From contig JAAYYJ010000109.1 in assembly GCA_012515455.1 (NCBI GenBank), positions 1 to 8,091 on the forward strand: a DNA stretch of 8,091 nucleotides, in the 5' to 3' direction. Every line of letters begins with the position of its first letter. The stretch's first letter is position 1. The notes beneath the pieces are model-generated. The model saw nothing but the letters and a program-made list of their open reading frames with translations. It was not told where the DNA came from and searched no databases. The position numbers and the translations under genes are program-made. Below, in pieces: positions 1 to 5,827 of the stretch. Source of the DNA: Oligosphaeraceae bacterium (GTDB lineage: Bacteria > Verrucomicrobiota > Lentisphaeria > Oligosphaerales > Oligosphaeraceae).

Positions 1-1295
1 ATGCCGGTGGAAATAAAACTGTGGGTATACAGCCAGATCGCCCGGCCCTCCCAGCTTTTGCGATACAGGTCCATGTAATGCCGGTTCGCCATCCAAGTCA
101 TGGGTATCCAGGCCGGATCTACCGCCTGGTTCATTTTTTCCCAGTAGTCGATGCTGTTCTGCCGCCACAACTCCCGGCTTACTTTACCACCCCAGCGTTC
201 GAAATCGGCATAGTAGGGCGAATACGGATAGAAGGGCGCGCTGAGAATCAGCTCAGGGTAAATCCGGTGCCGCTCCTGAGCCCAGATATTGAAGATTCGG
301 GCGCTGGCCTTCCAGCGCTCATCATCTTTCCATTGACGTTTGGCAGTCTCGCCGCGCTTCATCCACAGTTCGGGATCATAGATGGCGCCGCCATCAATGG
401 GGTGCAGGAAGAGCATCCGGAAACCGGTGTCACGACAGAATTCCACCACCCTCTTGGCAACGGCGAGATTAAGGTCATCGCGAGTCCAGCTGAAATATGA
501 ATTTTTGTGGTGGTAGTCATCGAGTTCTTTAATCAGCTCGGCATCCCTGGGCGCAAATGCGACCGCGGTATTGCGCCGGAAGAAAGGATAGAATCCGCGT
601 TCAACGGCGTACTCGTTTGAGGCTTGCAGGAACTTCTTTTCCTCTTCGCTGTAATTGCGCAGGTCTTCATCCATATAAAAATTGACATGCAGGATATTCA
701 ACTTGAAGCGGGCCCAGATATCGATCAGCTTCTTTTGTTTCTCCAGGTCGGCGGCACTGCGGGCAGGCCGGAATCCGACCTGCGAGCGGAAATGGAAGTC
801 CGGCCAGTCGCGAATATCCGCAAGCGGGACGCTGATGGCGCCGGGCTGCCCGCCGATCATCTGCCGGAAGGTATAGGCGCCATACAGCGCGCCTACCGGG
901 TCGCTACCGGCAATCACGGCAATGTCCTCCCGGATCAGGATCGTGTACCCCTGTGGCCCGGGGTCTTTTGCGTTGATGCCGTTGATAATCTCCTGCGGCA
1001 GCGCCAGTTTGCCGACCTCGGCCCGGGTCAGCAGGTAGACCCCCGAGCGGGCTTCAGCCGGGAGGGGTAAAATGCCGCCGGCTTCACCCTGAAGAGCCCT
1101 GATAGCGGCACTGATCTCCGCCGCCCCAATCTGACATTGGCGGGTCTCCGCGCAGTAGAGATTTTGTCCTTCCAGGGCGAAGGAGCCGGTCCTGAGCTGG
1201 CATTCGCGGGGTGCGGGTACGACATCAAGATTGACTTGGGCCACAGCCAAGGTCGCGGCCAGCATGGTCAGGAGACAGAAAGGGCGAAGGTGCAT
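1..1295 (-). CDS. Secreted glycoside hydrolase with GH20-type N-terminal domain (partial, 3' end off window)
   Basis: The reading frame is open for 431 codons from ATG at 1295 to the left edge, so the C-terminus is missing. Residues 1-20 form a signal peptide (a basic start, a hydrophobic stretch and an alanine-rich end, AATLAVAQ), so the product is exported. Residues about 25-160 look like the small alpha/beta domain that precedes the barrel in GH20/GH84-type hexosaminidases. It has an early P-x-P-R, then GPQGYTILI at 113-121, followed by DPVGALYGAYTFRQMI at 132-147. A DWPDFHFRSQ linker (163-172) then leads into a likely (beta/alpha)8 barrel (RFKLNILHVNFY, 196-207; FRMLFLHPIDGG, 292-303). 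I see no canonical GH20 D-E pair in the visible part, so substrate and family are uncertain; acting on N-acetylhexosamine or uronic-acid glycans is a guess. GGAG lies 6 nt before the ATG. It follows the prepilin-like gene by 67 bp and is probably cotranscribed with it. Confidence 0.8.
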   Translation of the reverse strand, partial: MHLRPFCLLTMLAATLAVAQVNLDVVPAPRECQLRTGSFALEGQNLYCAETRQCQIGAAEISAAIRALQGEAGGILPLPAEARSGVYLLTRAEVGKLALPQEIINGINAKDPGPQGYTILIREDIAVIAGSDPVGALYGAYTFRQMIGGQPGAISVPLADIRDWPDFHFRSQVGFRPARSAADLEKQKKLIDIWARFKLNILHVNFYMDEDLRNYSEEEKKFLQASNEYAVERGFYPFFRRNTAVAFAPRDAELIKELDDYHHKNSYFSWTRDDLNLAVAKRVVEFCRDTGFRMLFLHPIDGGAIYDPELWMKRGETAKRQWKDDERWKASARIFNIWAQERHRIYPELILSAPFYPYSPYYADFERWGGKVSRELWRQNSIDYWEKMNQAVDPAWIPMTWMANRHYMDLYRKSWEGRAIWLYTHSFISTG

Positions 1296-1362
1296 ACATT
1301 TCTCCAGAAAATGGTTATTGGCGGCGGTGGGAATTGTCTCTCTGAGTTATTTTCGGCCCGGG

Positions 1363-2062
1363 TCAATTAATATAGAACCAGCTTGTTTTATTAGTGGTCG
1401 GGATTCTGGTTGCGGCCACATGTCCGTCGACGTAGAGGATATTCGTCTGGCCCAGATGACGGTAGCGCACATTGGCGGGAATCAACGCGGAGGAGCTATA
1501 GTCATGGTAGCCGATATAGGCATTGACTCCGTCCATGGTCTGCACGATATCGGCCGGTTTTTGCACCTTGCTGACGTGCGGATAATGATAATAATCCGGG
1601 TGCCAGGGCTGGCTGCCGATGTTGCGGTTTATGGCATAGCTGTTGTTATAGGTGGTGGAGGTGCTCTCCGGGCATTGCAGTAGCGGGGTAGTGGTGGCCA
1701 CGTTATTGCCGTTCCTGGACTCGTAAATCCGGTAAATGCCGGTCGAGGTCTTGGCATCCAGATATATCGCCATGCGCAAGAAATGGTAGTAGCTGTCCCC
1801 GGTGGTTCCATGCGGATAATAACCGCTGTAATCCTCGAGATAGAAAAGATAGCTGGTGCCCAGGCTGCGCTGGTTGTTCAGGCATTTCATCTGCCTGGCT
1901 TTGGAACGCGCCTTGGAGAGCGCCGGCAGCAGCATGCTGGCCAGTACTGCGATAATCGCAATCACCACCAGAAGCTCAATCAGAGTAAAAACACTTCCCC
2001 GGACGCCCGGTACAACGGGATGCCTGACACCGTAGCCGGGAACAGAGGATTGCGTTCTGCAT
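1363..2062 (-). CDS. Prepilin-like H-X9-DG protein, frameshifted at the FTLIE motif
   Basis: From the ATG at 2062 the frame gives a 24-residue leader, MQNAILCSRLRCQASRCTGR then PGKC, followed by F and a stop at 1976. The bulk of the protein lies in another frame (stop at 1363): TLIELLVVIAIIAVLASMLL, then PALSKARSKARQMKCLNNQR. Deleting one base from the A5 run at 1987-1991 (T5 on the coding strand) joins the two as KC|FTLIELL, giving about 232 aa. Without this the second frame has no ATG, GTG or TTG before the two GTGs around 1968, which would discard the cleavage motif. Family features are the prepilin-peptidase site and single hydrophobic helix, the CLNNQ segment, a second cysteine (LLQCPES), and a C-terminal H-LGQTNILYV-DGH that fits H-X9-DG exactly. 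Such proteins are type II secretion/type IV pilin-like and export-associated; their individual roles are unknown. The break could be a real mutation, a sequencing error or slippage. Confidence 0.88.
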
Positions 2063-2262
2063 AATGATTCTCCGTGGGTTGGGGTCCAGCAATAAATGAA
2101 TTTCTTTCCGAAAGGGCTTGCTCCGCCGGCAAAAACATCCCGCTTCTGGTGTCAGAAGCACCTCTCCGGAAGCCGCCCGGCAGAGCTCGATTCACCCGCA
2201 TTCGGGTGCAGGAGCTGATGAAGAATCAGTGCCAAACCGGCCCAAAACGGGTCAAGAAGGAC
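2063..2262 (-). promoter_or_regulatory. Structured 5' leader of the prepilin/glycoside hydrolase transcript (four stem-loops)
   Basis: The roughly 200 nt between the predicted start site near 2262 and the ATG at 2062 contain four consecutive stem-loops. In transcript order they are: 2229-2215, CTGAT/ATCAG with a 5-nt loop; 2208-2193, CACCCG/CGGGTG with an AATG loop; 2185-2162, CTCT-(bulged G)-CCGG paired with CCGG-AGAG and a 7-nt loop; and 2159-2142, GCTTCTG/CAGAAGC with an ACAC loop. The last is followed by GGGATGTTTTTG, which recalls a weak terminator but has the U-run five bases away from the stem. No riboswitch class is recognised. A cis-acting RNA, attenuator or stabilising leader is possible. 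No convincing protein-coding frame occupies the gap. Confidence 0.5.
2070..2073 (-). promoter_or_regulatory. Ribosome binding site that fixes the prepilin-like gene start
   Basis: On the minus strand GGAG is followed by seven bases (AATCATT) and then ATG at 2062. This spacing is ideal. It supports initiation at 2062, in the frame that carries the leader peptide, rather than at the GTG codons near 1968, which lie inside the membrane helix. It is the main reason for treating the two partial frames as one frameshifted gene. Confidence 0.75.
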
Positions 2263-2268
2263 TTTTTT

Positions 2269-2296
2269 AGTATAACCTAGATACCGTGATTGTCAA
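2269..2296 (-). promoter_or_regulatory. Near-consensus sigma70 promoter for the prepilin/glycoside hydrolase unit
   Basis: On the minus strand a perfect TTGACA (2296-2291) is separated by 16 bp from TATACT (2274-2269), a one-mismatch -10 box. Transcription would begin around 2262, just after a run of six A. It lies 31 bp past the stop of the upstream amidohydrolase gene, so the prepilin-like and hydrolase genes form a separate transcription unit. No intrinsic terminator is visible between that stop and this promoter, so read-through from the amidohydrolase unit is possible. Confidence 0.8.
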
Positions 2297-2326
2297 ATAC
2301 CAATCCGTCGATTTGAGAAAGCCCCG

Positions 2327-3127
2327 TCAGCGGCCGGCAGGCAGCGGGAACGGCAGTATCCGATGGGCATTCCGGTAGAGGATCCGGTATTTGTCCTCCA
2401 GGGAGATGTCGGCAAAGACCACCCTCCCCAGCTGATGCCCGGCACAGATCAGAGGCATATCTGTACCCCAGAGCATCCGGTCGGACAGACCGCGGTTGAC
2501 GAAGAACTCGATCAGCCCGCGCGGACATTGCGAGACGCAGGTCTCCAAACAGACATTGGGGAAATACTGTGCGCATTCGGCATAAGCGGCGGGGTCCAGA
2601 CAGCCGGCATGGGCGAGGATGAAGCAGACTTGCGGGAAGCGTAGCAGGGCACTCTCGAGCTGCCGCAGCTCCTCCCCGGCGGTATGAGCCAGAATGGGCA
2701 GGCCGTATTCGGCGGCAAAGGCAAAGACCTGCTCATAGTTGGGATGGGAATAGGGCAGAGAATCATATGTGTGAATCTTGATGGCCCGCAGACCGGCAGC
2801 GTGACAGCGCTGCAGTTCCGGCAGGATCGCGGCAGGCTCGGCCGGATTGAGCATCAAATAGCCGAAAATCCGGCCCGGATATCGGCGGACCAGCTCCAGG
2901 GTATAGTCATTGGCGGCGGCAGCGTACTGCTGACAGAGCACCTGGAACGGGCTGCCATACAGGGCCGCCACGCCCATCCGGTCCATACTGGCCTGCAGCC
3001 CCTCTTCGCTGGCATCGTAAAGCGGGAACGGCGTAGCCGGGCCAAAATGCGCATGCACATCGACAATAGGGCAATCCGGCAAGGGCAGTCCCGCAAACAC
3101 CGCTTCCTGCAGAAGGTCGTATTTCAT
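2327..3127 (-). CDS. Metal-dependent amidohydrolase (Amidohydro_2-type TIM barrel)
   Basis: This 266-residue protein carries the full set of metal-site motifs of the amidohydrolase superfamily. They are D-V-H25-A-H27 at the end of strand 1, AIKIH at 115-119, LAH148TAG, LAH173AG and WGTD223MP, plus the closing NAHRIL helix at 253-258. The layout (no beta-sandwich, short N-terminus) matches the PF04909 group, whose members are hydrolases, decarboxylases and lactonases acting on small carboxylated or cyclic compounds; the substrate cannot be told from sequence. It has no signal peptide, so it is cytoplasmic. The ATG overlaps the stop of the preceding gene (ATGA) and has GGAGGT six bases upstream, inside that gene, so the two are translationally coupled. 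It is the last gene of the flavoprotein/amidohydrolase unit. Confidence 0.9.
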   Translation of the reverse strand: MKYDLLQEAVFAGLPLPDCPIVDVHAHFGPATPFPLYDASEEGLQASMDRMGVAALYGSPFQVLCQQYAAAANDYTLELVRRYPGRIFGYLMLNPAEPAAILPELQRCHAAGLRAIKIHTYDSLPYSHPNYEQVFAFAAEYGLPILAHTAGEELRQLESALLRFPQVCFILAHAGCLDPAAYAECAQYFPNVCLETCVSQCPRGLIEFFVNRGLSDRMLWGTDMPLICAGHQLGRVVFADISLEDKYRILYRNAHRILPFPLPAGR

Positions 3128-3891
3128 GGGCGTACCTCCTGCAACAGACGCTCGATATTCAGATACGCGACCTGTTGCAAATCCAGGGGCTCCAGCCCGG
3201 CATAAAGCAGCCCCGTCAGGGCCGCTCCGCCCTCCGCCTCAGGATAGCCGCTGCCCCAGACAAAACGATTGGCGCCGTAGCGCCGGCAGAGGCTGGCGTA
3301 GCCGCCATGGACGGAAAATCGGGGTGAGAAGCAGAGGTACAGCCCGGGATGCTGCTGCAGGAGCACCTCCACTGTATGCTGGCGTCCCAGCCGGTTCAAT
3401 CCGGTCACAATCACACGCAGTTCCGGGAATGCGCTGAGGACCTCATGCAGATCAGTGAAACTGATGTCCGGCCACTCCAGCAGCAAAGGCAGCCGGTGTC
3501 GGCTGAGGGCGGCAAACAACTCTCCTGCGCACCAGGCACGGAACGGGTACTCAAGCAGATACGGCTGGAGTACGGGTGCCGTCCAGGCGATACGCAACCC
3601 CGCGGCTATGCATCTCTGCAGATACTGCGGGAGGTCGTACTCCGGGGTCACGCCATCGGGGGTGAGGAAAAGTGCCGGAATCAAGGTTCCATCGCCGGCT
3701 ACGGCTTGCAGCAGCTGCTGGTTGTGATATTCCGGCGCAGTACGCAGGCTGTCACGGTTACGCACCACCCGGGCGGAGATTTGCAGTCCTGCCATGGTCT
3801 CCCGGCAGTCGGAGATATTCTTTGCCGGTGTACACAGCAGCGCATCACAGTCAATCAGGCGCTTGAAGATTCTGCACTGAGTTTTCGCCAT
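3124..3891 (-). CDS. Degenerate amidohydrolase-like protein lacking metal ligands
   Basis: The 255-residue product follows the amidohydrolase barrel outline of its neighbour but has lost each metal-binding motif. The HxH position reads I-D-C-D-A (13-17). The IKIH position reads LRIAWTA (99-105). The AHTAG position reads LLLEWPD (136-142). The AHAG position reads VTGLNRLG (162-169). The GTDMP position reads WGSGYPEAEGG (212-222). The closing YLNIERLL helix (243-250) is kept. The frame is intact and the codons look like its neighbours', so it seems to be a maintained protein rather than decay. GAGG lies nine bases before the ATG. The gene sits 44 bp after the flavoprotein and overlaps the active amidohydrolase by four bases. 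A regulatory or structural partner of that enzyme is a reasonable inference; binding a ligand without catalysis is another. Confidence 0.8.
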   Translation of the reverse strand: MAKTQCRIFKRLIDCDALLCTPAKNISDCRETMAGLQISARVVRNRDSLRTAPEYHNQQLLQAVAGDGTLIPALFLTPDGVTPEYDLPQYLQRCIAAGLRIAWTAPVLQPYLLEYPFRAWCAGELFAALSRHRLPLLLEWPDISFTDLHEVLSAFPELRVIVTGLNRLGRQHTVEVLLQQHPGLYLCFSPRFSVHGGYASLCRRYGANRFVWGSGYPEAEGGAALTGLLYAGLEPLDLQQVAYLNIERLLQEVRP

Positions 3892-3910
3892 GGCTCTTTA
3901 CCTCTGTGCA

Positions 3911-3953
3911 CGCCTGCAGACCATACTTCTGGGGGTCAAGTGTTCTGCAGGCG
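3911..3953 (-). repeat. 10-bp perfect inverted repeat enclosing the flavoprotein stop codon
   Basis: CGCCTGCAGA at 3911-3920 is exactly complementary to TCTGCAGGCG at 3944-3953, with 23 bases between. In the minus-strand transcript the stem forms across the end of the flavoprotein gene, with its TGA (3938-3936) in the loop. It finishes about seven bases before the AGAGG ribosome binding site of the next gene. There is no U-tract, so it is not an intrinsic terminator. An intercistronic stem affecting mRNA stability or downstream translation is plausible. Confidence 0.55.
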
Positions 3954-5168
3954 CTTGCGGTCGATGATCACGCGGCGGCGGCGCAGATATGTCTGCAGAC
4001 TGCGGCAGTCCAGATCCTGGAACGAGGGCAATTTGTCCAGGGCCAGGAAAGCGGCCGCGGCCCCGGCGGCTTCGCCGCTAACCGCACAAGTAGGAATCAC
4101 CCGGGTCACGTCCCAGGCCCGGCCGGCGGAGGAGAGACAGCGCCCGGCCGTTATCAGGTTGCGGTTGCGCGTGCCCGCCAGGATGCTCATCGGCAGGCAG
4201 TAGACCGGTCCTGGCTGCCGCCAGTCGCCAGTCATTCCCAAGGTGTCTTCGAACCAGCGCCGGTCATCACACTCGCGCAGGGTATGACTCCCAACCAGCC
4301 GGCGGGTCATCCGGAAGGATGGCATCTGCGGGGCCAGGATAGGGTATACCTGCGAATTGTTCTCCTGGCTGCGCCGGGCCAGGGTGTCCATCATCATTTT
4401 CCGGGAATGCAGCAGGAAATCGCTGACTTCGCTGCTGCGGTCACCCCGGAAGTTGCGGCCGGCCGCCGGATTACGCCGGCCGTTCATATCGGGCGACTTG
4501 CTCATCGGGCACAAGCGCACCTCGCCGTTTTCAACATAGTAGAACCACCCGCACAGGACATTGCTGCTGAGCGAGACGGTCTTTTCCCCGGCCTGGTGGC
4601 AGACATCGGCCGAGCCGCTGGCATCCACCACCGCCTGGCAGCGCAGAGCAGTACGGCCATCCTGATTCTCAATCACCACCGCAACAATCCGGTTCTGCTC
4701 CTTGATCACAGTGCAGAATCGGCTGTCGAACAGGATTTTAACCTTGTTTTTCAGGAGCAGCCGTTCGAGTTTATAGCTGAAGGTGATGGGATTGTAGCTG
4801 GCCCGGTAGCGGACAGCCCGGCGCTCTTCCGGGTCGCCGCCTTTCTGCCAGGCCGCAGGAATGGGCTTGATGTGCAGATTCGGCTGCGGCTCAGTGATGT
4901 CTGCGGCCGACAGTTTCAGGAGCTCCTCGCAGATGCCCCCGCTGACCTGATGCCCCAGGCCATCGCAGAGGGGCAGATAGACGATGACATTGCCGATGGT
5001 CGCCAGACCACCCAGGGCGCAGGCTTTCTCCAGCAGGCAGACCGAGGCACCGGCCCGGGCCGCCGCCAGAGCCGCCGCCACGCCGGCAATGCCGCCGCCG
5101 GCGACCACCACATCGTAGTCGCCGCTGACCGGCAGCTCGCGCGGTTGTTCAGTTATGGTTGTTTGCAT
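3936..5168 (-). CDS. FAD-dependent oxidoreductase (FAD_oxidored/PF12831-like)
   Basis: This 410-residue cytoplasmic flavoprotein begins with a short tail and then the dinucleotide-binding fold YDVVVAGGGIAGVAAALAAA (18-37), with GxGxxG at 24-29 and E47 closing strand 2. GGLATIG (53-59) follows; this is common in the family, where it contacts the FAD. Further on are the strand AVVDASGSADVCHQAG (179-194) and the C-terminal FAD motif NLITAGRCLSSAGRAWDVTR (337-356), then VIPTCAVSGEAAGAAAAF (357-374). Members oxidise diverse, mostly unassigned substrates; the substrate here is unknown. The ATG at 5168 is the first possible start, since an in-frame TAA lies ten codons upstream. The nearest GGAG is 14 bases away, so the ribosome binding site is poor. 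It heads a three-gene unit with the two amidohydrolase-like genes, which suggests that the flavoenzyme and the active amidohydrolase act on related compounds. Confidence 0.88.
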   Translation of the reverse strand: MQTTITEQPRELPVSGDYDVVVAGGGIAGVAAALAAARAGASVCLLEKACALGGLATIGNVIVYLPLCDGLGHQVSGGICEELLKLSAADITEPQPNLHIKPIPAAWQKGGDPEERRAVRYRASYNPITFSYKLERLLLKNKVKILFDSRFCTVIKEQNRIVAVVIENQDGRTALRCQAVVDASGSADVCHQAGEKTVSLSSNVLCGWFYYVENGEVRLCPMSKSPDMNGRRNPAAGRNFRGDRSSEVSDFLLHSRKMMMDTLARRSQENNSQVYPILAPQMPSFRMTRRLVGSHTLRECDDRRWFEDTLGMTGDWRQPGPVYCLPMSILAGTRNRNLITAGRCLSSAGRAWDVTRVIPTCAVSGEAAGAAAAFLALDKLPSFQDLDCRSLQTYLRRRRVIIDRKRLQNT

Positions 5169-5187
5169 CGGCTGTGGCAGAGCTCCG

Positions 5188-5216
5188 TTTTAACCGGTAT
5201 TGGGGGTTGCAGTTAA
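5188..5216 (-). promoter_or_regulatory. Weak candidate promoter of the flavoprotein/amidohydrolase unit
   Basis: TTAACT (5216-5211) and TTAAAA (5193-5188) on the minus strand are 17 bp apart, but both boxes match consensus poorly. The -35 element lies within a perfect 10-bp palindrome, CAGTTAACTG (5210-5219), a possible operator. The upstream gene ends in a strong terminator, so some promoter must lie in the 66 bp between 5234 and the start codon; this is the best candidate I can see. Confidence 0.3.
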
Positions 5217-5234
5217 CTGTCCGCTGGCTAGATG

Positions 5235-5273
5235 AAAAAGCCTCCCGTCGACCTGTAGGTCAACAGAGAGGCT
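5235..5273 (-). terminator. Strong intrinsic terminator after the TRL-like lipoprotein gene
   Basis: In the minus-strand transcript AGCCTC pairs with GAGGCT. Inside it, after one bulged T, CTGTTGACC pairs with GGTCGACGG (with two G-U pairs) around a TACA loop. This gives a stem of about 15 bp followed directly by TTTTT and then C. It lies 19 bp past the lipoprotein stop codon. There is no T-run on the other strand, so it acts on minus-strand transcripts only. It insulates the lipoprotein gene from the flavoprotein unit. Confidence 0.92.
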
Positions 5274-5291
5274 GCAGGCGCTCATCGGGGA

Positions 5292-5690
5292 TTACTTCTT
5301 GTACTTGATGGCGATACCGCGCAGATGCAACTCGACATCCGAGATCACTCCCAGAATGGAGTGGACCTTGCTGTCGACCTCGATATTGATAATGTCATCC
5401 GCATTCGGGTAATTCCGCAGTGCATCGGCCTTGGCTGCCATGATGCTGCTGTCACCGGTGCTGACCCAGCCCAGTACCGAGGTAGATTTGCTCACGCCTT
5501 TGACCGGCCCCAGCACTTCCACGTCTTTGAGACTCTCGGCCTTAGGTTGGATGTACCCCCCGTAATAGGCATCGGTCAGAATCATGCCCGGGCCCGCATA
5601 CGCAAAGCCATTCCCATGCCCGTAGCCGGCACAGCCGCTGAACACCGCCGCCATAGCGATAATAACACACACACACAGGATTTTTTTCAT
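5292..5690 (-). CDS. Small TRL-like lipoprotein
   Basis: The 132-residue product starts MKKILCVCVIIAMAAVFSGC: two lysines, a hydrophobic stretch and a lipobox ending at C20, so it should be exported, lipidated and membrane-anchored. A short glycine/tyrosine-rich spacer (21-45) follows. The core, STSVLGWVSTGDSSIMAAKA at about 69-88, then ADDIINIEVDSKVHSILGV at about 97-115, resembles the TRL-like family (PF13146). In that family a GxxxTGDxSIxxA stretch is followed by strands ending in a short basic tail; here the tail is IAIKYKK. I assign the family by pattern memory and its biochemical role is unknown. The start is secure: GGAGG lies seven bases upstream of the ATG. The gene has its own promoter (5778-5806) and terminator (5235-5273) and so looks monocistronic. 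Confidence 0.82.
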   Translation of the reverse strand: MKKILCVCVIIAMAAVFSGCAGYGHGNGFAYAGPGMILTDAYYGGYIQPKAESLKDVEVLGPVKGVSKSTSVLGWVSTGDSSIMAAKADALRNYPNADDIINIEVDSKVHSILGVISDVELHLRGIAIKYKK

Positions 5691-5777
5691 TTTTCCGCCT
5701 CCGTTTTGGGGTTGTTACTCTTGCGTTTCCCGGCACCTGTGCCATCCTCGGCGGCATTGCCGGCCAACTGCACCCAT

Positions 5778-5806
5778 ACTATAAGCACCGGGGAGAAGAA
5801 ATGCAA
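5778..5806 (-). promoter_or_regulatory. Promoter of the TRL-like lipoprotein gene
   Basis: On the minus strand TTGCAT (5806-5801) is followed after exactly 17 bp by TATAGT (5783-5778). The start site would be near 5771, leaving a leader of about 80 nt before the ATG at 5690. The -35 box is 21 bp past the stop codon of the permease. No clear terminator separates the permease from this promoter, so the lipoprotein gene may also receive read-through transcription. Confidence 0.65.
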
Positions 5807-5827
5807 CTGCCGGGCGCTGATTTCTCC

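Noticed and set aside
624..1070. A 148-codon plus-strand frame and overlapping ones near 1137-1683.
   Set aside because: They lie antisense to the secreted hydrolase and prepilin-like genes, whose motifs and signal peptide are convincing.
2142..2159. The GCTTCTG/CAGAAGC hairpin as an intrinsic terminator or attenuator.
   Set aside because: The T5 run is five bases away from a 7-bp stem, too weak and too distant to call a terminator; it is kept only as part of the structured leader.
2074..2280. A 68-codon plus-strand frame in the gap between the prepilin-like gene and the amidohydrolase.
   Set aside because: It starts at GTG with no ribosome binding site and overlaps a strong minus-strand promoter and hairpin leader.
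3349..4203. A 284-codon plus-strand frame across two minus-strand genes.
   Set aside because: It spans the junction between two well-supported genes in antisense and has no family features or ribosome binding site that I can see.
3906..5216. A 436-codon open frame on the plus strand.
   Set aside because: It is antisense to the flavoprotein, which has clear FAD motifs. Its translation has no recognisable fold and arises from the GC-rich codon pattern of the real gene.
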